Shown piece by piece: positions 47,098 through 56,708 of a stretch of DNA of 64,000 nt. The DNA comes from Hymenobacter mucosus (GTDB lineage: Bacteria; Bacteroidota; Bacteroidia; Cytophagales; Hymenobacteraceae). A program made the position numbers and the translations under genes. Each line of letters begins with the position of its first letter. Positions within the stretch are counted from its first letter, which is position 1. Under the pieces are notes generated by a model that worked only from the letters and a program-made list of their open reading frames with translations, searched no databases and was not told the DNA's origin. The stretch is from NCBI RefSeq assembly GCF_900188255.1, contig NZ_FZNS01000001.1:248001-312000 (forward strand), read 5' to 3'.

Positions 47098-49014
47098 CTA
47101 CGCCAGATCTGCCTCGGCTACTTCGGCCAGCGGCAATACATCAGACGTCACCAGATCTTTCTCTAAACGCAGATTTTCGATGATGAATTCCTGCCGGGCT
47201 GGTGTGTTCTTACCCATGTAGTAGTTCAGCACCTGCTGGATGGAGCGGTCAGATTGCAGAATCACGGGTTCCAGTTTGATGTTGTCGCCAATGAACTTAC
47301 CGAACTCGTCGGGGCTGATTTCGCCTAGCCCTTTAAAGCGCGTCACCTCGGGGTTGCGACCCAATTGGCGCATAGCCGTCTGCTTTTCCTGCTCGTTGTA
47401 GCAGTAGATAGTCGTCTTCTTGTTGCGGACGCGAAACAAGGGCGTTTCCAGAATGTACACGTGCCCGTTGCGCACCAAATCGGGGAAGAACTGCAGGAAG
47501 AAAGTCAGCAGCAGCAACCGGATGTGCATACCGTCCACATCAGCATCGGTGGCAATTACCACGCGGTTGTAGCGCAGGTTTTCAATGCCTTCCTCAATGT
47601 TGAGGGCGTGCTGCAGGAGGTTTAATTCCTCGTTTTCGTATACAATCTTCTTTTTCAGGCCAAAGCAGTTCAGGGGCTTACCACGCAGGGAAAAGACAGC
47701 CTCCGTTTCTACGTTGCGGCTCTTTGTAATGGAGCCCGAAGCAGAGTCACCCTCAGTAATAAACAAGGTAGTCAGCAGTGCCTTTTCCTCGTTTTTGGTT
47801 TCGTCTAGGTGCAAACGGCAGTCCCGAAGTTTGCGGTTGTGCAGGTTGGCTTTCTTGGCACGCTGGTTGGCCAGCTTCTTCACCCCCGCCATGTCCTTGC
47901 GCTCCCGCTCGCTCTGCTCAATGCGCTTTCTGAGAGCTTCTGCCGCAGCTGGGTTTTTGTGGAGGTAATTGTCGAGGTGCTCCTTTACGAAGTCCAGAAT
48001 GAACCCGCGTACCGTCGGCCCATCCGGCCCCATGTTGATTGAGCCAAGCTTGGTTTTCGTCTGGCTCTCGAACACAGGCTCCTGTACGCGCACCGAAATG
48101 GCTGCTACAATGCTGGCCCGAACATCCGCCGCATCGAAATCCTTCTTGTAGAACTCGCGCAGTGTCTTCACTACCGCCTCGCGGAAGGCGGCCAAGTGCG
48201 TACCACCTTGGGTAGTATACTGCCCGTTCACGAAGGAGTAATACTCCTCCCCATAGTCATTGCCGTGGGTAAGGGCTAATTCGATATCCTCCCCTTTAAG
48301 GTGAATAATGGGGTAGCGCAGACTTTCCGGATCGGCTTTACGAGCTAATAGGTCCAGCAGGCCGTTCTGCGAGTAGTACTTCTGGCCGTTGAAGTTGATG
48401 GTCAGTCCGGCGTTCAGGTAAACGTAGTTCCAGATCTGATTTTCCAGGTACTCCGGAATGAAACGGTAGTTGCGGAAAATCGACTCATCGGGCTGGAAGG
48501 TCATCAGCGTACCGTTCCGCTGGCTGGTTTTCACCGGCTTGGGGTCACTGGTGAGGACTCCTTGCGAGAATTCCGCCGACTTCATCATCCCCTCGCGTAC
48601 ACTCTGCACCAAAAAGTAATTGCTGAGGGCGTTAACCGCTTTGGTCCCGACCCCGTTTAAGCCCACAGACTTCTGGAAGACTTTCGAGTCGTATTTGCCG
48701 CCTGTGTTGATCTTACTTACTACCTCCACCACTTTGCCCAGCGGGATGCCACGGCCATAGTCGCGCACTTGCACCCGCTGCTCCGAAATCTTGATTTCAA
48801 TGGTGCGGCCGTGGCCCATCACGTGCTCATCAATGGAGTTATCAATGACTTCCTTCACGAGCACATAAATCCCGTCATCGTAGCTGGTGCCGTCGCCGAG
48901 CTTGCCGATGTACATGCCCGGGCGCAGCCGGATATGCTCGCGCCAGTCCAGGGAGCGGATACTGTCCTCGGTGTAGCCGTGGTCGGGGGTAGCAGGTACT
49001 TGTTCTTCAGCCAT
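47098..49014 (-). CDS. parE: DNA topoisomerase IV subunit B
   Basis: The 638-residue ATPase subunit begins at ATG 49014 ([14 protein letters not shown]); the TTG at 49029 adds five residues. The GHKL ATP site appears in [11 protein letters not shown] and DYGRGIP, with [13 protein letters not shown] following. The TOPRIM part shows [18 protein letters not shown] and the [16 protein letters not shown] acidic motif, then [13 protein letters not shown]. Its length and the adjacent parC fit ParE rather than GyrB. It is separated from parC by 107-131 bp. Confidence 0.93.
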   Translation of the reverse strand: MAEEQVPATPDHGYTEDSIRSLDWREHIRLRPGMYIGKLGDGTSYDDGIYVLVKEVIDNSIDEHVMGHGRTIEIKISEQRVQVRDYGRGIPLGKVVEVVSKINTGGKYDSKVFQKSVGLNGVGTKAVNALSNYFLVQSVREGMMKSAEFSQGVLTSDPKPVKTSQRNGTLMTFQPDESIFRNYRFIPEYLENQIWNYVYLNAGLTINFNGQKYYSQNGLLDLLARKADPESLRYPIIHLKGEDIELALTHGNDYGEEYYSFVNGQYTTQGGTHLAAFREAVVKTLREFYKKDFDAADVRASIVAAISVRVQEPVFESQTKTKLGSINMGPDGPTVRGFILDFVKEHLDNYLHKNPAAAEALRKRIEQSERERKDMAGVKKLANQRAKKANLHNRKLRDCRLHLDETKNEEKALLTTLFITEGDSASGSITKSRNVETEAVFSLRGKPLNCFGLKKKIVYENEELNLLQHALNIEEGIENLRYNRVVIATDADVDGMHIRLLLLTFFLQFFPDLVRNGHVYILETPLFRVRNKKTTIYCYNEQEKQTAMRQLGRNPEVTRFKGLGEISPDEFGKFIGDNIKLEPVILQSDRSIQQVLNYYMGKNTPARQEFIIENLRLEKDLVTSDVLPLAEVAEADLA

Positions 49015-49204
49015 GAAATCGGTAATCAAATTTGAGGTAAAATAACACAGAAAATTGGCCTTTTCCGCGCTCTACTTTCGCTAGCTAAGTTAGCATTTTT
49101 CTTTTTCCCAACCCAGGTCCTACCGCGTTTGTTCCCATAAAAAAGGCAAAAAGCCTAACCCAGCCTCTTTCTCAGCACGTTCTTAATCCCAATTTTATTA
49201 GCAA

Positions 49205-50389
49205 ATGTTTCCTCCTGCCAGTCAACATCACTTGCCGCCTTCTGGTCATAAGCCTAGTGCGGTAGTCAAGCAGACGCCAATTATTCAGTTTGCCTTCTTC
49301 ATGATCGGGGCGGTACTGTTAGTGTATTCCCTCCGAGTCCTGGACGATATCTTGCTCCCGCTGCTGTTCTCCGGGGTATTCACGCTCCTGCTCCTACCCG
49401 TGTGCCGGTGGTTAGAGCTTCGGGGTATGCCCCGGGTCTTAGCTATTATAGTGTGCTTGCTATTGGTAATAGCCTTACTTGCCGGCATTATCTTAGGCTT
49501 TGGCTCCCAGCTTGCTCAATTCAAAAATGAGATACCCAAGCTGCAAGTCAAACTGACCCAGTTCTTCAATGAGACTCAGGAATGGGCCCACCTGAAGTTC
49601 GGGTACGAGCCCATGAGCATTGACGACCTGAAGGAAAGCACAGTGAAGGCCCTGAAGAAATCAGGCGGAACGTATTTGGGTACTACGCTTAATACTACCA
49701 CGGCCGTACTCGGAAACCTGGCTCAGGTGCTGATCTACGTTTTCTGCTTTCTGTACTACCGGGACCACCTGCGCCAGTTTATGTTCCGGTTTGTGGCGCC
49801 CGATAAGCGTACTAGCGTGCTGCACACAGTCGACAACATTCAAACCGTTGTGCAAGCCTACATCTCGGGCCTGTTCAAAGTTATCATCATCGTATCGGTG
49901 CTGAACGGTATTGGGCTCGTGGCGCTGGGCGTGAAATTCGCCATCTTCTTTGCCATTTTCGCTTCTGTGCTAGCCGTGATTCCCTACATCGGCATCATGA
50001 TTGGAGCTACCATACCAGCCATTATTACGTTGGTTGAAACGGGTTCCGTGGTACAAGCCGCCTTGGTAATTGGGGTATTTGTGGTGGTACAGTTCCTTGA
50101 AGGCAACTTTATTACACCCATGATTACCGGCTCTCAGGTGAGCATCAACCCCCTAGCCGCTATTCTGGCCCTAATCTTGGGTGGAGAGCTTTGGGGTACC
50201 CCAGGCATGATTCTGAGTATTCCGCTGATGGCAGTAATTAAAGTAGTACTAGATGCTAGCAAGGTGACTGAGCCTTGGGGCTTCTTATTAGGCGACACGG
50301 CCGAGGGCGAAGACTCAACTAAACCTGAAACCAAGCAACCCAACGGCATCCAAAAGCTCTGGCACCGCATGCTCGGTAAAGCAGCCTAA
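49205..50389 (+). CDS. AI-2E family transporter (PerM/TqsA-like)
   Basis: The 394-residue membrane protein has about eight hydrophobic segments and the family pattern of a helical pair, a soluble middle segment and five C-terminal helices, including GIMIGATIPAIITLVETG and FLEGNFITPMITGSQVSINP. The latter is the conserved motif of the AI-2E superfamily. The family exports small molecules or ions; a role in quorum-signal export is established only for a few members. It is divergent from parE and followed by a hairpin. Confidence 0.9.
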   Translation: MFPPASQHHLPPSGHKPSAVVKQTPIIQFAFFMIGAVLLVYSLRVLDDILLPLLFSGVFTLLLLPVCRWLELRGMPRVLAIIVCLLLVIALLAGIILGFGSQLAQFKNEIPKLQVKLTQFFNETQEWAHLKFGYEPMSIDDLKESTVKALKKSGGTYLGTTLNTTTAVLGNLAQVLIYVFCFLYYRDHLRQFMFRFVAPDKRTSVLHTVDNIQTVVQAYISGLFKVIIIVSVLNGIGLVALGVKFAIFFAIFASVLAVIPYIGIMIGATIPAIITLVETGSVVQAALVIGVFVVVQFLEGNFITPMITGSQVSINPLAAILALILGGELWGTPGMILSIPLMAVIKVVLDASKVTEPWGFLLGDTAEGEDSTKPETKQPNGIQKLWHRMLGKAA

Positions 50390-50412
50390 TTAAGAGCTGC
50401 TGCTGCTTGTTC

Positions 50413-50446
50413 CAACGCCTCCATTGGTCTGCCAGTGGAGGCGTTG
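50413..50446 (+). terminator. Hairpin terminator after the AI-2E transporter gene
   Basis: The perfect 11-bp arms CAACGCCTCCA / TGGAGGCGTTG surround a 12-base loop, 24 bp past the stop. Confidence 0.65.
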
Positions 50447-50598
50447 CGCGTAAATACCTCAGGCAGAACGCACACTGACGCACCGAAATTTTGCACACTG
50501 GTTTTAGCAACCTCGAGCGGAAACCCGCGGTATACTCCCCCAGATGCCACTTCCGGCGTCTTTGTACCGACTACCATCCAACCCTAATTCCGTTCATC

Positions 50599-51069
50599 AT
50601 GGCAACTATCACTGGCGAAACCGCCCGCGCATACAACGACCTCGTAGAGATTAACAAAACGGCCGCCAAAGGCTACCAGGAAGCCGCCGAAGGGGTAAGC
50701 AGCCCAGATCTGAAATCGAAGTTTAGCGAGCTAAGCCAGCAGCGCGCCCAGTTTGCTTCTGAGTTGTCGCAGCATGCTAGCCAATATGGCATTTCAACTG
50801 AAGATGGCAACACCGTAGAAGGTGTAATTGCCGATGCGGCAGCAGCTGTACACCGCGGCTGGATCAACATCAAATCTGCCATTACAGGCCAAGACGACTC
50901 TGCTATTCTAGGCGAGTGCGAAACCGGCGACGCCACGGCACTGACTTCGTACGAAACGGCATTGAAATCGACAGAGCTTCCTACCGAAGCCCGCTCGGTA
51001 ATCGAGAAGCAGCACAGCGAAATCCTTTCGGCTAAAAACTGGATTACCCAGCAGAAAGGCAACCGCTAA
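50599..51069 (+). CDS. PA2169/DUF2383-type four-helix-bundle protein
   Basis: The 156-residue protein starts at ATG 50599 (MATITGETARAYNDLVEINK). It is almost fully helical with the pattern LVEINKTAAKGYQEAAEGVS, LKSKFSELSQQRAQFASELS and YETALKSTELPTEARSVIEK. This matches the DUF2383/PA2169 family, ferritin-like small proteins often linked to stress. Metal binding is possible but not shown. It stands alone with a strong terminator, which suggests a monocistronic, highly expressed gene. Confidence 0.85.
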   Translation: MATITGETARAYNDLVEINKTAAKGYQEAAEGVSSPDLKSKFSELSQQRAQFASELSQHASQYGISTEDGNTVEGVIADAAAAVHRGWINIKSAITGQDDSAILGECETGDATALTSYETALKSTELPTEARSVIEKQHSEILSAKNWITQQKGNR

Positions 51070-51084
51070 GCAACTTCGTTAAGC

Positions 51085-51125
51085 ACAACAAAAAAGCCCG
51101 CCCCTTCGGCGGGCTTTTTTGTTGT
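51085..51125 (+). terminator. Strong terminator after the DUF2383-type gene
   Basis: Perfect 18-bp arms (ACAACAAAAAAGCCCGCC and complement) surround a 5-base loop. The stem ends in a T tract and could work in both directions. Confidence 0.85.
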
Positions 51126-51186
51126 GGCCCAGGCGCAGCAAGTGCTGTTCGGGGTAGTATACACCAAACGCAACCTTTCTCGGGCG

Positions 51187-51194
51187 TATCTTTG
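51187..51194 (+). promoter_or_regulatory. -7 box TATCTTTG upstream of the exonuclease/GIY-YIG gene
   Basis: It matches TAnnTTTG and lies 46 bp before the TTG start at 51241. No clear -33 TTG is seen. Confidence 0.45.
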
Positions 51195-51240
51195 TTACCA
51201 ATTGCATTAGCATCATTCATTACCCGATTTCGCGCCCGAT

Positions 51241-52725
51241 TTGTACGCCATCATCGACCTTGAAACCACTGGTGGGCAGCCCACGCAGGACCGCATCACA
51301 GAAATTGCCATCTACATTCACGACGGTGATAAAGTGGTAGATGAGTATAGCACCCTGCTGAATCCTGGCCGGTCTATCCCCTTCTTCATTACCCAGCTCA
51401 CCGGGATAAATGATGATATGGTGCGCGACGCACCTAAGTTTCATGAGGTGGCCCGCAAGGTGGTGGAAATGACAGAAGGCTGCGTATTTGTGGCCCACAA
51501 TGTACGCTTCGACTATTCTTTCCTGAAGAAGGAGTTTGCTGATCTGGGCTACAACTACTCGCGCAAAACGTTATGCACGGTGCGCCTCAGCCGCTCCCTA
51601 ATGCCGGGCCAGCCGAGCTATAGCCTAGGGAAGCTGTGCCAAAACATTGGGATTCCTCTGCACGACCGGCACCGCGCTGCCGGCGACGCCGCGGCTACTG
51701 CTATCCTGTTCGACCGCCTGCTTAAAATCAGCCAGCAGGAAGAAGCTCTCAAAAGTCCGGCTCTTTCCCCCGCCGAAACTCTAGCAGCGGTAGATGCTAC
51801 CGCTCCCTCGGGCCGTTCGGCTACTACACCCAAGCAGCCCTCGCCCCGGAAAGTGAAGGCCGTGCAGGAAGCTATACGCACGGCCCTCCTACCGCCAAAT
51901 ATCACGCCTGAGAAGGTAGCCTCCCTTCCACAGGAGGCTGGCGTGTACTACTTCCACAACGAGCAGGGCGAGGTGATTTATGTGGGTAAGAGCATCAATA
52001 TCTATAAGCGCATCCAGCAGCACTTCGCCGTCGATTACAAGTCCCGCAAGAGCTTGGAGTTCAAGAACTCCATCTCGGACATTACATGGGAGTTGACGGG
52101 CTCGGAGTTAGTAGCGCTGTTGTACGAATCGCATGAGATAAAGCGACTGAAGCCCCTCTACAATCGTCAGCAGCGGCGCTCAGTATTCCCCGCGGGCATT
52201 TTCCTGCGCACCGACGAGAATGGCTACAAGCACTTGTACTACGGCCGCGCTGATGATCATGCTGAGTCGCACCCACTGATTGCGCTTGGCAATCAGTACA
52301 AGGCCAAGGGGTTCCTCTTTCACAAGGTAGCGAAGTTTAACCTCTGCCAGAAGATGTGTGATTTGTACAAAACCACCGGCTCTTGCTTCGACTACCAGGT
52401 TCACCGCTGCAAAGGTGCCTGCATTGGGTTAGAGCCAGCCGAGGAGTACAACCAACGGGTAGAAGCGGCCATTGAGTCGTTTACGTATGAGCACGGCTCG
52501 TTTGTAGTAGCTGGAGCGGGCCGTTCGGCTACAGAGAAAAGCGTAGTGGTGGTTGAAAACGGGCGTTACCTGGGCTTCGGCTACGTAGACGAAACCTTTT
52601 CGGCTCGCAAGCTCAACGACTTTAAGGACGTCATCACCCGCTACAACGACAACAAGGACGTGCAGCAGATAATCCGGCAGTACCTGCGCACCAAGCACAA
52701 GGACAAAGTAAAAATCTTCAAGTAG
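51241..52725 (+). CDS. DnaQ-like exonuclease fused to a GIY-YIG endonuclease (UvrC/Cho-like)
   Basis: The 494-residue fusion begins at TTG (TTG TAC GCC), because the DEDD exonuclease motif starts at once: MYAIIDLETTGG with Asp6 and Glu8. The HNVRFDYSFL (ExoII) and HRAAGDA (ExoIII) motifs follow. After a Ser/Pro-rich linker (~180-220) comes a GIY-YIG nuclease (AGVYYFHNEQGEVIYVGKSI, then YKRIQQHF and the Glu-containing ALLYESHEIKRLKPLYNRQ). The C-terminal ~200 residues have several Cys (LCQKMCDLYKTTGSCFDYQV), recalling the UvrC Cys-rich part. The protein probably acts in nucleotide-excision-type repair. Such fusions occur in several phyla. Confidence 0.9.
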   Translation: MYAIIDLETTGGQPTQDRITEIAIYIHDGDKVVDEYSTLLNPGRSIPFFITQLTGINDDMVRDAPKFHEVARKVVEMTEGCVFVAHNVRFDYSFLKKEFADLGYNYSRKTLCTVRLSRSLMPGQPSYSLGKLCQNIGIPLHDRHRAAGDAAATAILFDRLLKISQQEEALKSPALSPAETLAAVDATAPSGRSATTPKQPSPRKVKAVQEAIRTALLPPNITPEKVASLPQEAGVYYFHNEQGEVIYVGKSINIYKRIQQHFAVDYKSRKSLEFKNSISDITWELTGSELVALLYESHEIKRLKPLYNRQQRRSVFPAGIFLRTDENGYKHLYYGRADDHAESHPLIALGNQYKAKGFLFHKVAKFNLCQKMCDLYKTTGSCFDYQVHRCKGACIGLEPAEEYNQRVEAAIESFTYEHGSFVVAGAGRSATEKSVVVVENGRYLGFGYVDETFSARKLNDFKDVITRYNDNKDVQQIIRQYLRTKHKDKVKIFK

Positions 52726-52787
52726 CGCACGTATTCACCCTGCTTTTAAAACAGCTTGGCGCTGGGTATACTAAAGGAGGCACTATA

Positions 52788-53160
52788 CTATTGAGCTGTT
52801 TGGGGCCATTGCGCAGCATGCATCTTATCGTTGAAGCGGGCATGTGGTACGCGCGTATGGGATCGGCATCCGCCAGGGCACATGCTGGCGACAACTGAGT
52901 AATTTCTGGGTAGAAAGGCGACAGTGATTGACTCTTTTACACAGCCTGCCCCAAGTAAGAACTGAGCACGGAAAACTCTCGAAGCCCTCACTGAGTTGTT
53001 TCGACATCGGCGGGCAGGCGACGACCATTAAGCAGCAAGCAAGAACAGTGGCACGCTTAGGCACCTTCCAAGATTAGCTGGTACCTGTAACAGGTTTCGC
53101 TACCCAACACTGGTCGCATCCAACGCACCACCAAGAAATGCAGGTCGGAACGGTACGTTA
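52788..53160 (-). pseudogene. Decayed STAS-like protein related to the 37033-37473 gene
   Basis: On the minus strand, fragments in changing frames read YRSDLHFLVVRWMRPV, then LLLNGRRLPADVETTQ, GLREF..LSSYLGQAV, VAFLPRNYSVV and ARFNDKMHAAQWPQ. The order recalls the small STAS-like proteins of Hymenobacter, with a DQR/NGRR-type strand, a mid-helix and a final AAQWLQ helix. Several stops and frameshifts break it. The resemblance is from memory and weak at each single point. Confidence 0.4.
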
Positions 53161-53313
53161 GGGTAAGGACCTCAGGAACAGTAAACTCTTGCATCGCTTG
53201 GGGCTAGAGCCCAATGCTATCAATTATGCCTCATTGCTTCTGGGCTGGTAGAATGACGAGCAGTTGCTGGCTACTCCACCAGCCACTCAATGAGTTGGCA
53301 CCTATCACCTTGC

Positions 53314-54960
53314 CTAGAACAGACGGTGACGCAGCAACCAGCCTGCCGCATCAAACTCCTGGGCTTGAGGTTGATATTTCTCTACCTTAATTGGGTCCGC
53401 GACCCGGAGAATGTTGCCATCCCCGCTATCAAATATTGTAACGTGGGGGGAGGCACCAGCGGCCAGGGTAGCCGTAAACAAATCCTGACCTGCGCCATCG
53501 TAGAGGCTAATGGTAAATTGGGAGCTAAGAGCACCGCGCACCTCGAAGGCATCATTTCCTCCCAGCCCGAAAATGCGAATAATGCGGGTTTGGCGAGCCT
53601 CGAACGTACGCTGGCTAATAAGCTGGTCGCCCTGGGGCAGCAGGCGGAACAGTTGCACCCGAACTTTGTCGGTGCCCACAGCTTCAACCACAAAGCGCTC
53701 CGCCTCATCTGTACCAGGAAGCTCTATCTCACGGGCTAATAGTTGGTAAAACTTGTCGGCCACAGCGGGCAACTGCTCGCGGCGGCTACGCAGCTTCTGG
53801 TTGAACTCTGTCGTGCTCATTTTCTGCACTTCCGCGGGCCATACGTGCAGGGCATCTGCAATAACCTGATCGGTAAGCTGCCGCTGGAGCGAGTCACTGA
53901 TTTGGCGGAAGTCGTCGTGCGTGAGGTAAGCCAGCAACGACTTATCCATGGGCAAAGCCGCCCGATTCAGGCCCTCCACATCTTGCAGGCGAATGTTCTC
54001 GTGGAAGCTTTGGTAGTTGGATTTCACCCACCCAATAATGTGGGTTAGGAAACCATCGTCGAACTTAAAGAAAGCATGGTCCCGGTCGCGAGGAATGGCA
54101 CGGTACACAGTAGCGCCGCTACCGGTTGAGAAGCTAGCCCAACGCCACTGGTCCTCGCGGCGGCTCCAGTCGCCCAGCCACATATCAAAAAGGCGGCTGC
54201 GGAGGTACTGGCGCGCATCTACCCGGTATTGGTTGCTAGCTACTAAGTTGGTGAATACCTTCCGTGAGCTTTCTACCTGAGCTGAGCGCCCAAAGCTGGC
54301 GACAGTGCGCTGGTCGCCCTCGGGCCGTTCTTCAAATAAATACAGCGCATTGGCAAACGCCGTCCGGTACTCCCCCAGAGCAGGGTCGTCGGCTAGGTAC
54401 ACGAGGCGCGGGTTGGTATGGTACACGCCCGCCGCGTCGGCCAGGGGTGCCACTATGTAAGCGCCGTAGGGATGAATGACGCTGGTTTGGTCTTTCATCA
54501 GGCGGCCTATCATGCCACCCTGTAGGCTTACAGGCAAGGCTTTAGTGGCGTCCTTATCTACCGAGCGCAGCACGTACTGCACTCCGTTTTTATCCACTAG
54601 TCGCAGGTTCTTGGTTTGAAAAGAGCCTCCCTCCCGAATGGGCGTGAGGCCGCCGGGAACCGCTGTGCGCAGGTTGAACACCGGCGCCGTGACGGGTAGT
54701 GCCCACAAGGCCCGGTAGTGCTGCCCCCAAAAGAAACGATATAAGCCACTGCGCTGGTACTGCGGACCGGCGGCCACTACCACGGTAGAATCGGGGCGTA
54801 TGGCAGGTAGGGCAGTGGTGGAAGGAGCGGCAGGCGAAGAACAGGAATACAGCATCAGACACCCCAGCAAGCCCGCTGGTAGGCGCCCCTTAGCAACCCA
54901 AGAAAATAAAGGATGAGGCACAAACGTGGGTATTACAAGGACAAGATGGCCGGACCACAC
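53314..54960 (-). CDS. Exported kinase-fold-like lipoprotein with degenerate catalytic loop (SRR instead of DRH)
   Basis: The 548-residue protein starts at GTG 54960; a second GTG 13 codons in is also possible. Lys24/Arg26 and a hydrophobic stretch lead to a possible lipid Cys at 40. Shared with the divergent 55088 gene are WGQHYRALWALPVTAP, GGLTPIREGGSFQTKNL, LRSVDKD with Lys136, HPYGAYIVAPLADAAGVYHT, GDWSRREDQW (263-272) and PRDRDHAFFKFDDG (~290-303). In FAM20/PI3K/HipA-type kinases the last two positions correspond to the DRH catalytic loop and the metal-binding Asp; here DRH has become SRR. If the analogy holds, this would be a pseudokinase. It also resembles the middle region of Bacteroidota metallophosphoesterase-barrel fusions as I recall them. 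The function is inference. Confidence 0.6.
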   Translation of the reverse strand: MWSGHLVLVIPTFVPHPLFSWVAKGRLPAGLLGCLMLYSCSSPAAPSTTALPAIRPDSTVVVAAGPQYQRSGLYRFFWGQHYRALWALPVTAPVFNLRTAVPGGLTPIREGGSFQTKNLRLVDKNGVQYVLRSVDKDATKALPVSLQGGMIGRLMKDQTSVIHPYGAYIVAPLADAAGVYHTNPRLVYLADDPALGEYRTAFANALYLFEERPEGDQRTVASFGRSAQVESSRKVFTNLVASNQYRVDARQYLRSRLFDMWLGDWSRREDQWRWASFSTGSGATVYRAIPRDRDHAFFKFDDGFLTHIIGWVKSNYQSFHENIRLQDVEGLNRAALPMDKSLLAYLTHDDFRQISDSLQRQLTDQVIADALHVWPAEVQKMSTTEFNQKLRSRREQLPAVADKFYQLLAREIELPGTDEAERFVVEAVGTDKVRVQLFRLLPQGDQLISQRTFEARQTRIIRIFGLGGNDAFEVRGALSSQFTISLYDGAGQDLFTATLAAGASPHVTIFDSGDGNILRVADPIKVEKYQPQAQEFDAAGWLLRHRLF

Positions 54961-55087
54961 GTGTGGCGCCGCCTGTATAGCGCAAACTTGCCCCTTGCGG
55001 TTGTTGAGCTGACGGTTGTTGAGCTCACTGTTGACTTTTCAGGACAAGTTGCGTTGAAGGACATAAGCTGCGTTTTTTAACTCCTGC

Positions 55088-56686
55088 ATGATCTTACGTC
55101 TCCTCCCGCCACTGCTACTACTAGGTGCGGTGGGCTGCTCCCGCGACACCTTTTTTCAACCGGATGCCCGGGTAGCCTACCCCGCACCCCTTCCACCGGG
55201 GGCCGATAGTGCCCGCGTGACGGCGGGGCGCCACTACAAGCACGGCCCCCTACATACACTACTGCTAGGCCCGCACTACCGCCAAACGTGGAGCCAACCT
55301 GTTACCCTACCCGTCTTTAAGCCCGCTACTGTTGTAGCAGGGGGGCTGAAGTTTGAAAAGCTAGGGGGCGGATTCCAAACTACCAGCATGACCCTGGTAG
55401 ACCCGAGCGGTCGTAGCTACGCCTTGCGCAGCATCGACAAAGACCCGTATAAAACCCTGCCCAAAGTACTGCGCCAGGGCTTTATACTAGGCACTGTGCG
55501 CGATGCTACCTCGGCGGGCATGCCCTACGGCGCCTTTGTGGTACCTCCGCTGGCGGAAGCGGCTGGTGTACTGCACACTACTCCGCGCCCCTACTACGTG
55601 CGCCTCGATGAACAAGGGCTTGGCCAGGCGTCGGAGCGCTTGCAGGGCGATGTGGTTATGCTAGAGGATAAGTTTTCAAACAAGAACGACCGGGTAGATG
55701 CCTTGCGCGAGGCTGAAGAGTTTGAGGAAAGTGACGTTGTACTTTCGGAGCGGTATAAAAATCAAAAAAACCGGCTCGACGAATCAGCTTACCTACGGGC
55801 CCGGCTGCTCGATTTATGGATTGGAGATTGGGACCGACACGAAGGGCAGTGGGACTGGGCGGCCTTCGCCCAACCCGACGGCACCCGCTTATGGCGGCCC
55901 ATCCCTAAAGACCGGGACCAAGTATTTTTTCGGTTTGATGATGGCCTGCTCTCGTGGGTAGTCAGCCGCATAGTGCCTAAGTTCCGCACTTTTGGGCCCC
56001 ACTACCAAAGCATTGAGGGCTATACTCGCAACGCCCGGTTCATAGACGAACGAGCCTTGGCTAGTATGACGGAAGAGGCCTACCTGCGCACCGCTAAGGA
56101 CTTGCAACAGCGCCTTACGGATGATGTAATCAAACAAGCCGTGCGCCAAGGACTGCCCAAAGAAGTGTACCAGCGCGAAGGTGCGCGAATGGAAGCAAAC
56201 CTGCAGGCGCGTCGCGCTCAGCTCCCTAAAGCCGCTCAGGAATTCTACCACTTGCAGGCTCATCGGGTGGTAGTACCTGGCTCCGACCAAGAGGAACGCT
56301 TTGTAGTGGAGCGGCTAAATGATACAGCTACTGTAGTTTCCGTATATGGGCAAGCCAAGGGTGGCAAAGACTCTCAAGGTGCCCCCCTGCTCTACCAACG
56401 GCGCTTCAACCCGCGCGATACGCATACGGTGGTATTGCACGGCTTGCAGGGTGAGGACGAGTTTATCGTGAGCGGCTCGGTAGCTAAGTCACCCTTCATC
56501 GATATTTACGGAGGCCCCGATGAAGACATCGTGCGTGATAGTTCTCATGTGGGCGGCTTGCGCAAGAAAACCCGCTTTTTCGATACCGCCCGCAACAATG
56601 AGCTGATTGGCGGTAAGGAAACCAAAGACCGCACCGAGCATAGCGTGGTCTCCCACGCCTTTGACCGGGACGGGTCGGGAAGGTAA
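55088..56686 (+). CDS. Exported kinase-fold-like lipoprotein with intact DRH loop
   Basis: The 532-residue protein has a lipoprotein signal (MILRLLPPLLLLGAVGC, Cys17). It then shows LLGPHYRQTWSQPVTLP, GGLKFEKLGGGFQTTSM, YALRSIDKD with Lys118, the acidic MLEDKF at ~191-196, LWIGDWDRHEGQWDWAAF (Asp249, His251) and PIPKDRDQVFFRFDDG (271-286). The series Lys / acidic / DRHxxQ / DRD matches the order of the ATP-Lys, catalytic loop and metal-Asp in FAM20-, HipA- and PI3K-like kinases. The C-terminus (TARNNELIGG...AFDRDGSGR) stops where, in my recollection, an outer-membrane barrel begins in longer relatives. It is divergent from its paralogue at 53314 and may share control with it. The activity is untested. 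Confidence 0.6.
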   Translation: MILRLLPPLLLLGAVGCSRDTFFQPDARVAYPAPLPPGADSARVTAGRHYKHGPLHTLLLGPHYRQTWSQPVTLPVFKPATVVAGGLKFEKLGGGFQTTSMTLVDPSGRSYALRSIDKDPYKTLPKVLRQGFILGTVRDATSAGMPYGAFVVPPLAEAAGVLHTTPRPYYVRLDEQGLGQASERLQGDVVMLEDKFSNKNDRVDALREAEEFEESDVVLSERYKNQKNRLDESAYLRARLLDLWIGDWDRHEGQWDWAAFAQPDGTRLWRPIPKDRDQVFFRFDDGLLSWVVSRIVPKFRTFGPHYQSIEGYTRNARFIDERALASMTEEAYLRTAKDLQQRLTDDVIKQAVRQGLPKEVYQREGARMEANLQARRAQLPKAAQEFYHLQAHRVVVPGSDQEERFVVERLNDTATVVSVYGQAKGGKDSQGAPLLYQRRFNPRDTHTVVLHGLQGEDEFIVSGSVAKSPFIDIYGGPDEDIVRDSSHVGGLRKKTRFFDTARNNELIGGKETKDRTEHSVVSHAFDRDGSGR

Positions 56687-56708
56687 GCTACTGTTATCCT
56701 ACAGTACA

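Noticed and set aside
52726..53313. Insertion-sequence remnant
   Set aside because: No transposase motif or terminal inverted repeats were seen; the STAS-like reading fits better.
53290..53739. Plus-strand open frame of about 150 codons
   Set aside because: It is the antisense shadow of the minus-strand kinase-like gene, with no family resemblance.
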